From assembly GCF_005484945.1 (NCBI RefSeq), contig NZ_CP034035.1, positions 744,001 through 808,000 of the forward strand: a stretch of DNA of 64,000 nucleotides, given 5' to 3'. The position numbers and the translations under genes are program-made. Origin of the DNA: Brenneria rubrifaciens (GTDB lineage Bacteria > Pseudomonadota > Gammaproteobacteria > Enterobacterales > Enterobacteriaceae). A model generated the notes under the pieces. That model was not told the DNA's origin and did no database searches. It saw nothing but the letters and a program-made list of their open reading frames with translations. How positions within the stretch are numbered: the stretch's first letter is position 1; each line of letters starts with the position of its first letter. Below are positions 44,893 to 55,082 of this stretch, piece by piece.

Positions 44893-45816
44893 ATGTCAAA
44901 ACGTCTACCTCCGCTCAATTCTTTGCGCGTATTTGATGCAGCCGCCCGCCACCTGAGTTTCACCAAAGCGGCGGAAGAACTGTTCGTTACCCAGGCCGCT
45001 GTCAGCCATCAGATTAAGTCGCTCGAGGGCTTTCTGGGGCTTAAATTATTTCGCCGCCGTAATCGCTCGCTGCTGCTGACAGAAGATGGTCAAAGTTATT
45101 ACCTTGATATTAAAGAGATTTTCTCTTCTCTTAATGAAGCCACCCGTAAATTGCAGTCGCGCAGCGCCAAAGGCGCGCTGACGGTCAGCCTGCTTCCCAG
45201 CTTTGCCATCCACTGGCTGGTTCCCCGTTTGTCGAGCTTTAATGCCGAGTATCCAGGCATTGATGTGCGCATTCAGGCGGTCGATCGCGATGAAGACCGA
45301 TTATCGGATGATGTGGACATCGCCATTTTTTATGGTCGTGATAACTGGCTTGGCATGCGGGTGGAAAAATTGTATGCCGAGTATCTGCTGCCAGTCTGTT
45401 CGCCGCTGTTGTTAACCGGCAGCCATCCGTTGAAAACGCCGGACGATCTGGTGGCGCACACTTTACTACATGACGTGTCGCGCCGTGACTGGCTGGCATA
45501 CACGCGTCAACTCGGCGTACAGATCAATGTGCAACAGGGGCCGATATTCAGCCATAGTGCGATGGTGCTCCAGGCGGCAATTCACGGACAAGGCGTGGCG
45601 CTGGCGAATAATGTTATCGCGCAGGCTGAGATTGAGGCCGGGCGTCTGGTGTGTCCGTTCAGCGACGTTTTGGTCAGTAAAAATGCTTTTTATCTGGTAT
45701 GTCATGACAGCCAGGCAGAACTGGGTAAAATAGCCGCTTTTCGACACTGGATTCTGGCTCGGGCAGCCACCGAGCAGGAGAAATTTCGTTTTCGCTATGA
45801 TAACAATACGCGCTGA
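44893..45816 (+). CDS. gcvA: Glycine cleavage system transcriptional activator (LysR family)
   Basis: GcvA controls the gcvTHP operon and activates gcvB in response to glycine. The 307-residue product (E. coli 305) has the LysR helix-turn-helix at about residues 21-40 (LSFTKAAEELFVTQAAVSHQ) followed by the linker helix. A periplasmic-binding-like effector domain covers about 90-295 (GALTVSLLPSFAIHWLVPRL, GPIFSHSAMVLQAA). It is divergent from gcvB and is followed after 50 bp by ygdD. Confidence 0.97.
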   Translation: MSKRLPPLNSLRVFDAAARHLSFTKAAEELFVTQAAVSHQIKSLEGFLGLKLFRRRNRSLLLTEDGQSYYLDIKEIFSSLNEATRKLQSRSAKGALTVSLLPSFAIHWLVPRLSSFNAEYPGIDVRIQAVDRDEDRLSDDVDIAIFYGRDNWLGMRVEKLYAEYLLPVCSPLLLTGSHPLKTPDDLVAHTLLHDVSRRDWLAYTRQLGVQINVQQGPIFSHSAMVLQAAIHGQGVALANNVIAQAEIEAGRLVCPFSDVLVSKNAFYLVCHDSQAELGKIAAFRHWILARAATEQEKFRFRYDNNTR

Positions 45817-45866
45817 GGCGATGCGAAACGCCTCGGATTCACAGATAATTCTATTGGATAACAACG

Positions 45867-46262
45867 ATGAATAGTCGTTTCATGCTGGTGTTCTCTGCCG
45901 TCAGCGGTTTTATTTTTGTTGCGTTGGGGGCATTTGGAAGCCATGTGTTAAGCAAAACGCTGGGTCCGACCGAACTAGCCTGGTTGCGTACCGGGTTGGA
46001 GTATCAGGCGTTTCATACGCTGGCTATTCTGGCATTGTCGATCGCCATGCATCAGCGCACCAGTCTCTGGTTTTACTGGAGTAGCGTTTTTCTGGCTTTG
46101 GGGACAGTATTGTTCAGCGGCAGTTTGTACTGCTTGGCGCTTTCGCATCTTAAGCTCTGGGTTTACGTTACGCCGATGGGCGGATTCTGTTTTCTGGTCG
46201 GGTGGCTGTTGATGTTGGTTGGCGCACTGCGTCTGAAGAGAAAGGCTAAACGCCATGAATAA
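45867..46262 (+). CDS. ygdD: DUF423 inner-membrane protein YgdD
   Basis: A 131-residue membrane protein with four predicted hydrophobic segments and the family N-terminal motif [18 protein letters not shown]. It equals the E. coli length. The function is unknown. It overlaps rlmM by eight bases, so the two are coupled, and lies downstream of gcvA. Confidence 0.93.
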   Translation: MNSRFMLVFSAVSGFIFVALGAFGSHVLSKTLGPTELAWLRTGLEYQAFHTLAILALSIAMHQRTSLWFYWSSVFLALGTVLFSGSLYCLALSHLKLWVYVTPMGGFCFLVGWLLMLVGALRLKRKAKRHE

Positions 46263-47355
46263 AGTGATTCTGTACTGTCGTCCCGGATTTGAAAAAGAGT
46301 GTGCGGCGGAAATAACGGAAAAAGCAACACATCACAACGCTTATGGTTTTGCCAGAGTAAAAGAGAACAGCGGCTATGTGGTCTTTGAATGCTACCAGCA
46401 TGAAGATGCTGAAAGGCTGATAAAAGTATTGCCGTTTCATGAGCTGATTTTCGCCCGCCAGATGTTTGTCAGCGGTGAGTTGCTGCGCGACCTGCCGCCG
46501 GAAGATCGCATTACGCCGATTGTCGGGATGCTGACCGGGGCGATTGAGCATGCAGGGGACTTGCGTGTCGAAGTCCCTGACACGAATGAAAGTAAAGAGC
46601 TGATGAAATTCTGCCGCAAGTTCACCGTTCCTTTACGTGCGGCGCTGCGTGAAAGCAAAATTTTGCTGGGATATGAGAAAGCCGACCGGCCGGTGTTGCA
46701 TGTGCTGTTCATCGCGCCCGGTTGCTGTTATGTCGGTTACTCTCACAGCTTTAACAATTCTCCGTTCTATATGGGCATTCCGCGGCTTAAGTTTCCGTCC
46801 GATGCGCCCAGCCGTTCGACCTTGAAACTGGAAGAGGCTTTCCACGTTTTTATCCCGGCGGACGAGTGGGATGAGCGGCTGGGCAGCGGCATGTATGCGG
46901 TTGATCTGGGCGCGTGTCCCGGTGGCTGGACCTATCAACTGGTGAAACGCAGCATGATGGTTCACGCCGTGGATAACGGGCCGATGGCCTCCAGTTTGAT
47001 GGATACCGGCCAGGTTATGCATCATCAGGCAGATGGTTTCCGTTTTGAACCGCCGCGAAATAATGTTTACTGGCTGGTGTGCGACATGGTGGAAAAACCG
47101 GCCAGGGTGACCAGCCTGATTGCCGACTGGCTGGTAAAAGGCTGGTGCCGCGAAGCGATATTCAACCTGAAACTGCCGATGAAAAAGCGTTATGAGGAAG
47201 TGTCGCAGAATCTGGCATTGCTTAACGAACGTCTCGCTGAGGACGGTATTAATGCGGAAGTGCATGCCAAGCAGCTGTATCACGATCGTGAAGAGGTGAC
47301 GGTTCATGCGCGGCGCTTCTGGGCCGCGGTGCCGGGGCGGCGCGACGAGCGCTAA
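46255..47355 (+). CDS. rlmM: 23S rRNA 2'-O-ribose C2498 methyltransferase
   Basis: RlmM methylates the ribose of C2498 in the peptidyl-transferase region of 23S rRNA. The 366-residue product equals the E. coli length. It has an N-terminal THUMP-like domain and a C-terminal Rossmann fold with the SAM motif [14 protein letters not shown], and the K-D-K-type catalytic residues appear in DMVEKPARV and [10 protein letters not shown]. It starts inside ygdD and faces xni. Confidence 0.96.
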   Translation: MNKVILYCRPGFEKECAAEITEKATHHNAYGFARVKENSGYVVFECYQHEDAERLIKVLPFHELIFARQMFVSGELLRDLPPEDRITPIVGMLTGAIEHAGDLRVEVPDTNESKELMKFCRKFTVPLRAALRESKILLGYEKADRPVLHVLFIAPGCCYVGYSHSFNNSPFYMGIPRLKFPSDAPSRSTLKLEEAFHVFIPADEWDERLGSGMYAVDLGACPGGWTYQLVKRSMMVHAVDNGPMASSLMDTGQVMHHQADGFRFEPPRNNVYWLVCDMVEKPARVTSLIADWLVKGWCREAIFNLKLPMKKRYEEVSQNLALLNERLAEDGINAEVHAKQLYHDREEVTVHARRFWAAVPGRRDER

Positions 47356-47470
47356 AACTTGCTATCAGGGGCGACTGGCGGCGTTTTACGCATACGCCTC
47401 GTCCTTTAGATGTTTTCTTCTGATAAATGTTTGTCGGGTAGTGTCGCACATAGACAGGGCAAACTCACGA

Positions 47471-48235
47471 TTAGTGGCTGGTTTGTGGCAGACGTAGCTG
47501 CTGCAAATTGCCATTCAACGCCAGATCGGTGCTGAGCGTCGCGACCCGGCGGCTGACAAACGCCATTTCCCGCTGTTGTTCAAGTTTGCTGCGCCATTTC
47601 TCCGGCACGCTCGCCAGATCCTGATAAAGCGCCTCCAGGTTGCCCGCCTGCTGTAATAATTGCACGGCGCTTTTGGGGCCGATACCACTGACGCCCGGAA
47701 TTTTGCTGCTACTGATACCCGCCAATCCCCAATAATCGGTGAGCTGTCGCGGCGACACGCCAAATTCCTGCTGAACGAAAGGCAGATCCAGCCAGCGTTT
47801 CTGAAAGTAATCACGGATCAGGATTGCCGGCGCCAAAAGCTGGCAGTAGCCTTTGTCCGTTGACACGATAGTTGCCTGATGCCCGGCATTCGCCACTTTA
47901 GTCGCCAGCGTAGCAGCCAGATCGTCGGCTTCATTCCCAGGCGAGTACCAACTGGCGACCCCCACCGCGGCAAAGGCTGTTTTGATCTGTGGCAACTCCT
48001 GTTTAAGGTTCTCCGGCATTGGCGCTCGCCCGGCTTTGTACTCAGGTAAAATCTGATGTCGCCAACTGCTGTCGCGATCTTCATCGTCAAAGACGGCAAC
48101 GGCGTGGCTTGGCTGGCTGTGTTGCAATAGCTGATTTAGCGCGTGCTGACAGGCCGGCGCGCAGGGAGAGCCTTGTACCGCGTGAATCCGACGTATCAAA
48201 TTTAGGGCATCGATAATCAGCAGATGGACAGGCAT
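47471..48235 (-). CDS. xni: Flap endonuclease Xni (ExoIX)
   Basis: A structure-specific 5' nuclease related to the 5' nuclease domain of DNA polymerase I. The ATG at 48235 has AGGAAG upstream and gives 254 residues (E. coli 251); an upstream frame adds 46 unrelated residues. Conserved acidic motifs are [24 protein letters not shown] and [10 protein letters not shown], and [18 protein letters not shown] is the helix-hairpin-helix type segment. It lies between rlmM and ppnN, as in E. coli. Confidence 0.96.
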   Translation of the reverse strand: MPVHLLIIDALNLIRRIHAVQGSPCAPACQHALNQLLQHSQPSHAVAVFDDEDRDSSWRHQILPEYKAGRAPMPENLKQELPQIKTAFAAVGVASWYSPGNEADDLAATLATKVANAGHQATIVSTDKGYCQLLAPAILIRDYFQKRWLDLPFVQQEFGVSPRQLTDYWGLAGISSSKIPGVSGIGPKSAVQLLQQAGNLEALYQDLASVPEKWRSKLEQQREMAFVSRRVATLSTDLALNGNLQQLRLPQTSH

Positions 48236-48351
48236 AAATCGCTTCCTGATGGCGTTATACGGGGAAGACGTGGCTTCCCCGTCTGGGTGATGAAATCGGA
48301 TCGATCGTGGTAAACGAACCCGATAGGCCGCCGCTTCGGCGTTTTGTCGTG

Positions 48352-49716
48352 TTAAGCGCAGATCTCGTAGCACGGAATATACGCGCTGCCGGGAAGCTTC
48401 ATGCGTTGTTGCGCGACAAAACCCTGTAGCAGTTTATCCATGCTCTTCATAAGCTGCGTATCGCCGTGGAGCTTATAAGGTCCCTGTTCCTCAATGGCCT
48501 TGATTCCCCTCTCCTTGACGTTCCCTGCAACGATGCCGGAAAACGCGCGGCGCAACGCGGCTGCCAGCTCTTCCGCCGGCTGATTGAGATGCAGGTTCAG
48601 GTTGGCCATGTTTTCGTGCGTTGGCTCGAAAGGCATCTGCAAATCCGGGGCAATTCGTAATGACCAGTTAAAACTGTAGGCATCTCCCGTGTGTCTGCGG
48701 CTTTCTTGGACCAGCGGCATCGATTTCTTCATTTGGCGCGCCACTTCAGCGGCGTCATTGATGACGATGGAGTAATAGCGGCGCGCCTGACGCCCTAACG
48801 TGCCGATAATGAATTCGTCCAGTACGCGGAAATAATCGGCGCTCTCTTCCGGGCCGGTTAGGATAATCGGCAACACCTGCTCGCTGTTTTCCGGGTTCAT
48901 CATAATGCCCAGCAGGTAAAGAAATTCTTCTGCCGTTCCTACTCCGCCGGGGAAGATGATGATGCCGTGTCCGATGCGTACGAACGCTTCCAGACGTTTT
49001 TCAATATCCGGCATGATAATCAGTTCATTCACCAGCGGATTTGGCGGTTCCGCCGCAATGATGGAGGGTTCCGTCATTCCGATAAAACGGCCTTCTTTAT
49101 AGCGTTGTTGCGCGTGTCCTACCGCAGCGCCTTTCATCGGCGCTTCCATCGCGCCGGGGCCGCAGCCCGTACAGATATTCAGTTCGCGCAGACCGAGTTG
49201 GCTGCCGACTTTTCGGGCATACAGATACTCGGTTTCATTGATTGAGTGACCGCCCCAGCACACGACCATATTCGGTTCTTCGCCGACATGCAGGGCTCTG
49301 GCATTGCGTAAAATAGAAAACACCAGATTGGTAATGTGCGTGGTGTTTTCCAGATTGAGATACTGATAACGCCCCGCGCTGGTAATCTGTCCATTAACAA
49401 ACAGAATGTCGCGCAGCACGGCAAACAGGTTGGCCTGTAATGAACGAATGATGTACCCGTCAACGAAGGCCTCTTCAGGCGGGTTGACCAACTCCAGCTT
49501 TACGCCGCGCTCACGGCGCAGCACATTAATGTCAAAGCTTTCATAGCGTGAAAGCAGTTCCTTGCTGTTGTCCGTCTGGCTACCCGAGTTTAAGACGGCG
49601 AGGGAACAATTACGAAACAAACGATAGAGGTCGCTGCTGGCAGTGCTTTTCAACATGTCCACTTCCAACTGCGATAACAAGTCCATAGACCCTAACGGGC
49701 TGATATGTGTAATCAA
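48352..49716 (-). CDS. ppnN: Pyrimidine/purine nucleotide 5'-monophosphate nucleosidase PpnN
   Basis: PpnN (YgdH) hydrolyses nucleoside monophosphates to base and ribose 5-phosphate and is stimulated by (p)ppGpp in E. coli. The start is TTG at 49716: AAGGAG lies five bases upstream and the reading [20 protein letters not shown] gives 454 residues, exactly the E. coli length. An in-frame ATG at 49797 lacks such support. The Rossmann-like LOG-family motif [15 protein letters not shown] and [14 protein letters not shown] are present. Confidence 0.95.
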   Translation of the reverse strand: MITHISPLGSMDLLSQLEVDMLKSTASSDLYRLFRNCSLAVLNSGSQTDNSKELLSRYESFDINVLRRERGVKLELVNPPEEAFVDGYIIRSLQANLFAVLRDILFVNGQITSAGRYQYLNLENTTHITNLVFSILRNARALHVGEEPNMVVCWGGHSINETEYLYARKVGSQLGLRELNICTGCGPGAMEAPMKGAAVGHAQQRYKEGRFIGMTEPSIIAAEPPNPLVNELIIMPDIEKRLEAFVRIGHGIIIFPGGVGTAEEFLYLLGIMMNPENSEQVLPIILTGPEESADYFRVLDEFIIGTLGRQARRYYSIVINDAAEVARQMKKSMPLVQESRRHTGDAYSFNWSLRIAPDLQMPFEPTHENMANLNLHLNQPAEELAAALRRAFSGIVAGNVKERGIKAIEEQGPYKLHGDTQLMKSMDKLLQGFVAQQRMKLPGSAYIPCYEICA

Positions 49717-49906
49717 TTTTGCTCCTTGAAATGCAGAATAATTCGCCATTTCTTCTGTGGCGCAATCAGAACCTTTATATGCGGGTGAGATGAGCATGTC
49801 CGCCTGGGGCGCCCAGACTGTCCCGTTGCTTCACCTTAACGCGCCGACATCGTTTTTTCCAATCATGGCCGCATGTAAAAACATCATGTTGCGTAACGTC
49901 TCGCAT

Positions 49907-50773
49907 TTATTGACGCGGCAACCGCACATTTGATGGATTAAACGTGGCGTTGCTGCGCCACGGATTGATATCCAGCCCGCCCCGGCGAGTGTAGCGCGCA
50001 TAAACGCTCAGCGCCTGCGGTTGGCAGTAACGCATCAGGTCGTTAAAAACGCGCTCCACGCATTGTTCATGAAATTCGTTATGATGACGGAACGACACAA
50101 TGTAACGCAGAAGAGCTTCCCGGTTGATGCGTTTACCACGATAGCGAATCTGTATCGAACCCCAGTCGGGTTGATGGGTGATCAGACAGTTGGATTTCAA
50201 CAGATGGCTGACCAGCGTTTCTTCGACAATTGGGCTTTCTTCTGCCGACGGCGTCGCATCTGGTGAGGCTGAGGCCAGATGATCCGCGTTGAACGCGTAG
50301 CTGTCGATACGGATATCCTGATCGTCGATGCATTCCCCCTCAAACCGGGCTATCTGCTGACCTTCCAGCTCGCTGAGTCTGAATAACGCGACGCTGACCT
50401 GGCCCTGGGCGCATTGACCAAGATCCTTGATCAATGTGGTGCGAACCGCCTCCCAACTCTCAAACCGGGTTTGGTTAAAACTGTTGAGATAAAGTTTGAA
50501 GCTTTTAGACTCGATCAGGTTCAGGCTATTCGCGTCCAGACGCATTTCACCCACGGCCACCTGGGGTACGCCGTTTGGCTTGAGCCAGGAAAGCTCGTAG
50601 AGCGTCCAAATGTCGGCGCCGTGGAACGGCAGACTATCCGGGGAAATACCCAGAGGTTCACGATTGAGACTGCGCGGCACCGGTTGTAATAGTTTTGCAT
50701 CGTAACGATCGTGATAAGGTGTGGGCTTCCCCAGCGTCAGTCCGCTCAAGGCCTGATGCTTATCGATAGACAT
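49907..50773 (-). CDS. queF: NADPH-dependent 7-cyano-7-deazaguanine reductase
   Basis: QueF reduces preQ0 to preQ1 in queuosine biosynthesis. The ATG at 50773 ([16 protein letters not shown]) has AGGTG five bases upstream and gives 288 residues (E. coli 282). An upstream frame adds 119 unrelated residues. The long bidomain type is seen. The substrate/NADPH motif [17 protein letters not shown] lies in the first half, and the nucleophilic Cys is in [13 protein letters not shown]. It is divergent from syd. Confidence 0.96.
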   Translation of the reverse strand: MSIDKHQALSGLTLGKPTPYHDRYDAKLLQPVPRSLNREPLGISPDSLPFHGADIWTLYELSWLKPNGVPQVAVGEMRLDANSLNLIESKSFKLYLNSFNQTRFESWEAVRTTLIKDLGQCAQGQVSVALFRLSELEGQQIARFEGECIDDQDIRIDSYAFNADHLASASPDATPSAEESPIVEETLVSHLLKSNCLITHQPDWGSIQIRYRGKRINREALLRYIVSFRHHNEFHEQCVERVFNDLMRYCQPQALSVYARYTRRGGLDINPWRSNATFNPSNVRLPRQ

Positions 50774-50842
50774 ATTGTCACCTGCTGTAAAACCTATCAT
50801 GGTGAATAGTGTAACCTGACTAACGTAACGATGAGAAAAATT

Positions 50843-51400
50843 ATGGATTGTGAAGTCACCCAGGCACTGGCGGCATTTACCCGACGCTATATCGAGTTCT
50901 GGCAGCAGGAAACCGGCCATCCGCCCGCCAGTGCTGCGCTCTATGGCGTACCTTCTCCCTGCATTACCGAAACCCGGGCGGAGAGGGTTTTCTGGTTGCC
51001 GCAGCCGTCTTCGCCTGCTCTGGCGCTGGATGGCGTCGAGAGGGCGTTGAATATCAGTCTTCATCCCGATATTCACGCTTTTTACACCGCGCAATATGCG
51101 GGTGATATGACAGCGCAGTTTGATTCTCATTCATGTACCTTGCTACAGGTGTGGAGCGAGGACGATTTTATCCGTATACAGGAGAATCTGATCGGGCACT
51201 TACTGACCCAGAAGCGCCTGAAATTATCGCCGACATTGTTTTTGGCAACCACTGAATCTGAAATGACGATGGTGTCTTTGTGCAATGTTTCCGGGCAGAT
51301 TTTGCTGGAGGAGTTTGGTACGAAGCGACATCAGATACTGGTTCCGACGCTGGCCGAATTTCTTTCCCGGCTTCGTCCGCAGAGATGGGCTAATGATTAA
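50843..51400 (+). CDS. syd: SecY-interacting protein Syd
   Basis: Syd binds SecY at the cytoplasmic membrane face and may probe translocon quality. The ATG at 50843 ([16 protein letters not shown]) fits the E. coli start; an ATG four codons earlier is also possible. The 185-residue product keeps [27 protein letters not shown] and [15 protein letters not shown]. It is followed by the palindrome and sRNA of the csrB/rsmB locus, as in E. coli. Confidence 0.94.
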   Translation: MDCEVTQALAAFTRRYIEFWQQETGHPPASAALYGVPSPCITETRAERVFWLPQPSSPALALDGVERALNISLHPDIHAFYTAQYAGDMTAQFDSHSCTLLQVWSEDDFIRIQENLIGHLLTQKRLKLSPTLFLATTESEMTMVSLCNVSGQILLEEFGTKRHQILVPTLAEFLSRLRPQRWAND

Positions 51401-51420
51401 TCATGTTTCACTTTTGACCA

Positions 51421-51459
51421 TGTAAGATATCTCTCACATTTTCTGTGAGAGATATCTTA
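51421..51459. promoter_or_regulatory. Paired UvrY/GacA-type binding sites upstream of rsmB
   Basis: TGTAAGATATCTCTCACA (51421-51438) fits the UvrY/GacA box (TGTAAGAGATCTCTTACA type). TAAGATATCTCTCACA pairs perfectly with TGTGAGAGATATCTTA (51444-51459), making 16-bp arms around a 5-bp spacer. It is about 190 bp before the expected sRNA start, the distance at which UvrY acts on csrB in E. coli. It could also terminate syd, but no T-run follows. Confidence 0.75.
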
Positions 51460-51613
51460 TCTTTCATGTGAAGGCTGGGTTGCATTTTTATTTTTTTATT
51501 ATTAATTAAATAATTAGGCTTCAATTTTTTTCTTTTCAGAAAGTTGACCGGTAAAGATTGCTAGTTACCTCTTGCTGAATCCTTACAATTAATACATCTT
51601 ATTACTTAAGTTG

Positions 51614-51625
51614 GTAACCGGTTAC
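51614..51625. promoter_or_regulatory. Operator-like 12-bp palindrome near the rsmB start
   Basis: GTAACCGGTTAC is a perfect 12-bp palindrome with a central CCGG, similar in shape to operators of the LacI/GalR family such as GntR-type sites. It lies at or just before the probable sRNA start, where a repressor would act. No regulator gene is nearby. A 12-bp palindrome alone is modest evidence. Confidence 0.4.
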
Positions 51626-51629
51626 AGTG

Positions 51630-51949
51630 AATCAAACGGCTATCACAGTAGTAGGTGGATCGCTTGTCAATAAACGTGGTACACCCAGTTTCAGGATGAA
51701 ATCAGGGACACCTCCAGGATGGAGACTGAGAGCCGGCAAGGATTGTCGGTGGGGCAGGAGCCTAAAGGGATTCAGTCATGGATGATACAGGATGGAAAAG
51801 TCAGGAAGAAAGTAGGATCGACCGCAGGGATTGTGGGTTAGGAAGACCGCTAAGGAAAAGTTTTCACGGATGAGCAGGGATGCAAAAGTGTAGCGGGATA
51901 GCTATAAAACGAATCGGGGGTACTGAGCAATCAGTACCCCCATTTTTTT
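51630..51949 (+). ncRNA. rsmB: CsrB/RsmB small RNA (CsrA/RsmA antagonist)
   Basis: This sRNA binds many copies of the translational repressor CsrA/RsmA and releases its targets. In soft-rot bacteria these include exoenzyme and quorum-sensing genes. I count 19 GGA motifs between 51657 and 51898, many in AGGA/AGGGA hairpin loops. Segments match E. coli CsrB, for example ACACCTCCAGGATGGAGA, then GAGCAGGGATGCAAAAGT, then AAACGAATCGGGGG. It ends at a strong terminator. The place between syd and yqcC is that of csrB. The 5' end is not certain and is placed by comparison only. Confidence 0.9.
51916..51949 (+). terminator. rsmB intrinsic terminator
   Basis: GGGGGTACTGA (51916-51926) and TCAGTACCCCC (51931-51941) form a perfect 11-bp stem over the loop GCAA, followed by seven T. 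Confidence 0.95.
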
Positions 51950-52053
51950 GCATAACTTTAGCCTAGAAGCCCTCTAAAGCGTGAATATTGGGCGAGACTG
52001 ATATCAGTGCTATGCTTTGCCGCTTAGGGCAAAGGCTTCAGTCGAGAAACCGT

Positions 52054-52416
52054 ATGAGTATAGAGAATCAGGTTCGCCAGTCTTTATTTGATCTTGAGCG
52101 CGCCTTAAAAGATAGCCCTTTCTGGGAAGAGTTGCCGCCGGAGGTTTCCGCTTTTGACAGCGTTGAACCTTTCTATATCGATACGATGCCCGCAGCGCAG
52201 TGGCTTCAGTGGGTACTGCTGCCACGTATGCATGCACTGCTGGATAGTGGTGCGCAGTTACCTGAGAAGCTCTCACTTCTTCCTTATTTTGAAGAAGCGC
52301 TGGATGGCGCGCCGGAAGATATTGAGCCTGTTCTACGGTATGTCAGTCAGCTTGATGCCCTGTTCATCAAGAATCACCAAAATAGTTTTGATCCTGATGA
52401 AAACAGCGATGCTTGA
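52054..52416 (+). CDS. yqcC: YqcC family protein
   Basis: A 120-residue protein of the YqcC family (E. coli 109) of unknown function. The ATG at 52054 (MSIENQVRQSLFDLERAL) corresponds to the E. coli start; a TTG 22 codons upstream would run into the leader. The family signature is FYIDTMPAAQWLQWVLLPRMHALLD-like, split as FYIDTMPAAQWLQW and LLPRMHALLD. It overlaps truC by eight bases. Confidence 0.9.
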   Translation: MSIENQVRQSLFDLERALKDSPFWEELPPEVSAFDSVEPFYIDTMPAAQWLQWVLLPRMHALLDSGAQLPEKLSLLPYFEEALDGAPEDIEPVLRYVSQLDALFIKNHQNSFDPDENSDA

Positions 52417-53197
52417 GATCATTTTTCAGGATGAGCATCTGGTTGCGGTCAACAAGCCTGCCGGTTGGCTGGTACACCGCAGTTGGCTGGATCGTAAAGA
52501 AAAAGTCGTGGTGATGCAGACTCTGCGGGATCAAATCGGTCAGCATGTATATACGGTTCATCGCCTGGACAGGCCAACATCCGGCGTGTTGTTGCTTGCG
52601 CTATCCAGCGATGTGGCGCGTTCATTGTCTCAGCAGTTTGAACAGCATCAAACGCGGAAAATCTATCACGCCGTAGTGCGTGGTTATGTTTCGGATGAGG
52701 GCGTAATTGACTACGCCCTGACGGAAGAGATGGATAAAATTGCGGATAAATATAGCAATCCCGATAAGCCTCCGCAGCCAGCCGTCAGCCATTACTGTTC
52801 TCTGGCGCAGGCTGAAATGCCTGTGGCGATAGGCCGTTATCCAACATCACGTTTTAGCCTGCTGGAACTGGCGCCGCTAACCGGACGCAAGCATCAGTTG
52901 CGTCGTCACATGTCGCATCTTCGACATCCCATTATTGGTGATAGTGCGTATGGCGATTTGCGACAGAACCGTGGTATGGCGGCGAATTTTGACTGTGGCA
53001 GATTGATGTTGCATGCCAGCCAACTGAGTTTGCCCCATCCTGTGAGCGGGGAGTGGCTGACTTTGCAGGCCCGTTGGGATGCGCAGTGGCAAGGCGTGAT
53101 GTCGCGGTTTGGCTGGAATGGTATTCTCCCTGATTTTGAAAGGGTTGAGTTTCCAGACGCATCGGGTCAGGATAGCGGGCATTTCATCCAGCAATAA
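52409..53197 (+). CDS. truC: tRNA pseudouridine(65) synthase
   Basis: TruC makes pseudouridine at position 65 of tRNA-Ile1 and tRNA-Asp. The ATG at 52409 ([20 protein letters not shown]) gives 262 residues (E. coli 260). An ATG four codons earlier is possible. The catalytic Asp54 is in [12 protein letters not shown], the RluA-family signature, and [19 protein letters not shown] follows. It starts within the end of yqcC and is followed by yqcA after 32 bp. Confidence 0.96.
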   Translation: MLEIIFQDEHLVAVNKPAGWLVHRSWLDRKEKVVVMQTLRDQIGQHVYTVHRLDRPTSGVLLLALSSDVARSLSQQFEQHQTRKIYHAVVRGYVSDEGVIDYALTEEMDKIADKYSNPDKPPQPAVSHYCSLAQAEMPVAIGRYPTSRFSLLELAPLTGRKHQLRRHMSHLRHPIIGDSAYGDLRQNRGMAANFDCGRLMLHASQLSLPHPVSGEWLTLQARWDAQWQGVMSRFGWNGILPDFERVEFPDASGQDSGHFIQQ

Positions 53198-53229
53198 ATT
53201 GGGCATTAAATAAAAAGGGAGGCGGAAGC

Positions 53230-53685
53230 ATGGCGCAGATTGGTATTTTTGTTGGTACGGTCTACGGGAATGCGCTTCTGGTAGCTGAAGAAGCGGAGAA
53301 CATCCTCAGAGCGCGCGGGCATGAGGTCAAGGTTTTTGAGGATGCTTCGCTGGAGGTATGGCTTGAGTACCTTGAGCACTACGTGCTGGTGGTGACGTCG
53401 ACGACCGGACAGGGGCAACTGCCTGACTCGATTACTTCTTTGTATGTGGCGTTGCGCGAGAAAGGGGGGCATCAGCCAAACCTGCACTATGGATTGATTG
53501 CTCTGGGCGATAGCAGTTACGAGAACTTTTGTGGCGGCGGTCATCAGTTTGATGCGTTGTTACAGGATATCGGCGCCAAGCGTCTGGGCGATGTTCTGGA
53601 TATTGATGCCATTGAACACCCGGAGCCGGAAGTGCTCTCCTGCCCGTGGGTCGAGCAATGGGCCGGGTTGGTAGAGGCTCAGTAA
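53230..53685 (+). CDS. yqcA: Flavodoxin family protein YqcA
   Basis: A 151-residue FMN-binding flavodoxin of the YqcA/MioC type, cytoplasmic. The start has GGGAGG upstream. The phosphate loop is GTVYGNAL and the FMN loops are [12 protein letters not shown] and [17 protein letters not shown]. The electron partner is not known. It ends the yqcC-truC-yqcA run at a strong terminator; the gene beyond belongs to a different E. coli region. Confidence 0.93.
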   Translation: MAQIGIFVGTVYGNALLVAEEAENILRARGHEVKVFEDASLEVWLEYLEHYVLVVTSTTGQGQLPDSITSLYVALREKGGHQPNLHYGLIALGDSSYENFCGGGHQFDALLQDIGAKRLGDVLDIDAIEHPEPEVLSCPWVEQWAGLVEAQ

Positions 53686-53689
53686 GACG

Positions 53690-53718
53690 AAAAACGGGAG
53701 CAAAAGCCTCCCGTTTTT
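53690..53718. terminator. Bidirectional terminator between yqcA and yaeH
   Basis: AAAAACGGGAG (53690-53700) pairs with CTCCCGTTTTT (53708-53718). T-runs flank it on both strands, so it serves both convergent genes. Confidence 0.9.
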
Positions 53719-53740
53719 GTTGAGCAAGACACGAGCGCCT

Positions 53741-54130
53741 TCAGCGATTTTTGGTCAGTTTTTCCAAATCGGCTTCGATTTCGCTGATTTTGTTCGAAAC
53801 TACGCTTTCCAGATGACGCAGATCGTCAAGGATCTTGCGTTTCAAATCCACTTCCGCCTGTTCGTGCTGGCAGATTTGATCAAGTTCATCAATGATATAG
53901 CGTAAATTAGGGCTGATTTCGTTGATCTCTTTATAACCTTGACCCGCGTTGTCGGCCATAATAGTTTTGCGCTGACGCGGATATTTGAATTTTACGCTCT
54001 TGGCGAAAAACTCTCCCTTGTCCTTGCGAAAGTAAATTTTTAGAATGTCGTTGCTAGCCTCCTGACGAAGGCTATAGCGATCGATATCGTCGGGATTGGT
54101 GATCCCCAAGCTTTTCAGATTGTCATACAT
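53741..54130 (-). CDS. yaeH: DUF3461 protein YaeH
   Basis: A 129-residue protein of the YaeH/DUF3461 family, the E. coli length class. It starts [20 protein letters not shown] and ends in a predicted coiled-coil stretch (about residues 85-125) rich in Lys, Glu and Asp. The function is unknown. In E. coli it precedes dapD, glnD and map in the 4-min region, as here. It faces yqcA across a shared terminator. Confidence 0.94.
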   Translation of the reverse strand: MYDNLKSLGITNPDDIDRYSLRQEASNDILKIYFRKDKGEFFAKSVKFKYPRQRKTIMADNAGQGYKEINEISPNLRYIIDELDQICQHEQAEVDLKRKILDDLRHLESVVSNKISEIEADLEKLTKNR

Positions 54131-54191
54131 AATGCAACCTTTTTAATTCAAACGTCGTTATGCGATGGCCCGAAGGCAGGATAGCCACGAT

Positions 54192-54217
54192 AAAATGGCG
54201 GGTTAAATCACCCGCCA
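54192..54217 (-). terminator. Intrinsic terminator after dapD
   Basis: On the minus strand TGGCGGGT (54210-54217) pairs with ACCCGCCA (54196-54203) over a 6-nt loop and is followed by TTTTA. It lies eight bases past the dapD stop. Confidence 0.85.
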
Positions 54218-54225
54218 GATTCAGT

Positions 54226-55053
54226 TTAGTCAATGGTGCGTAGTAACTCGTTAATGCCCACTTTACCGCGCGTTTTCGCATCCACTTTTTTCACGATCAC
54301 TGCACAGTACAGGCTGTAGCTGCCATCTTTGGACGGCAGATTGCCGGATACCACCACGGAACCGGCAGGAACGCGCCCGTAGTGCACTTCACCCGTTTCA
54401 CGATCGTAAATCTTGGTGCTCTGGCCGATGAATACGCCCATCGAGATGACCGAACCTTCTTCAACGATCACCCCTTCAACCACTTCAGAGCGTGCGCCGA
54501 TAAAGCAGTTGTCTTCAATGATGGTTGGGTTGGCCTGTAACGGTTCAAGAACCCCGCCAATACCGACGCCGCCAGACAGGTGAACGTTTTTGCCGATTTG
54601 GGCACAGGAACCCACGGTGGCCCAGGTATCGACCATGGTACCTTCATCAACATAAGCGCCGATGTTGACGTAAGAAGGCATCAGTACGGTATTGCGAGCG
54701 ATAAATGCGCCCTGACGCACGCTGGCTGGCGGCACAACGCGGAAACCTTCGCGTTGAAAGCGCTCGTCGTCATAATCAGCGAACTTCATTGGCACTTTGT
54801 CGTAGTAGCGCGTTTCCGCGCCTTCCATAATCTGGTTATCGTTGATGCGGAAAGAGAGCAGCACGGCCTTTTTCAGCCATTGATGTGTGATCCACTGACC
54901 GTCAATTTTTTCAGCAACACGGAGTACGCCGCTGTCCAGCAGGCTGATGGCCTGGTTAACCGCTTCGCGCGTGACGGTGTCTACGCTTGCTGGCGTTATT
55001 TCGGCGCGGCGCTCGAAAGCGGTTTCAATAACATTCTGTAGTTGTTGGTGCAT
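54226..55053 (-). CDS. dapD: Tetrahydrodipicolinate N-succinyltransferase
   Basis: DapD succinylates tetrahydrodipicolinate on the way to diaminopimelate and lysine. The 275-residue product (E. coli 274) has the left-handed beta-helix with hexapeptide repeats, seen in [20 protein letters not shown] and [18 protein letters not shown]. It lies 29 bp downstream of glnD and is followed by an intrinsic terminator. Confidence 0.97.
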   Translation of the reverse strand: MHQQLQNVIETAFERRAEITPASVDTVTREAVNQAISLLDSGVLRVAEKIDGQWITHQWLKKAVLLSFRINDNQIMEGAETRYYDKVPMKFADYDDERFQREGFRVVPPASVRQGAFIARNTVLMPSYVNIGAYVDEGTMVDTWATVGSCAQIGKNVHLSGGVGIGGVLEPLQANPTIIEDNCFIGARSEVVEGVIVEEGSVISMGVFIGQSTKIYDRETGEVHYGRVPAGSVVVSGNLPSKDGSYSLYCAVIVKKVDAKTRGKVGINELLRTID

Positions 55054-55082
55054 CCTGTTTTCTCTATTCCTGATTGTGAATA

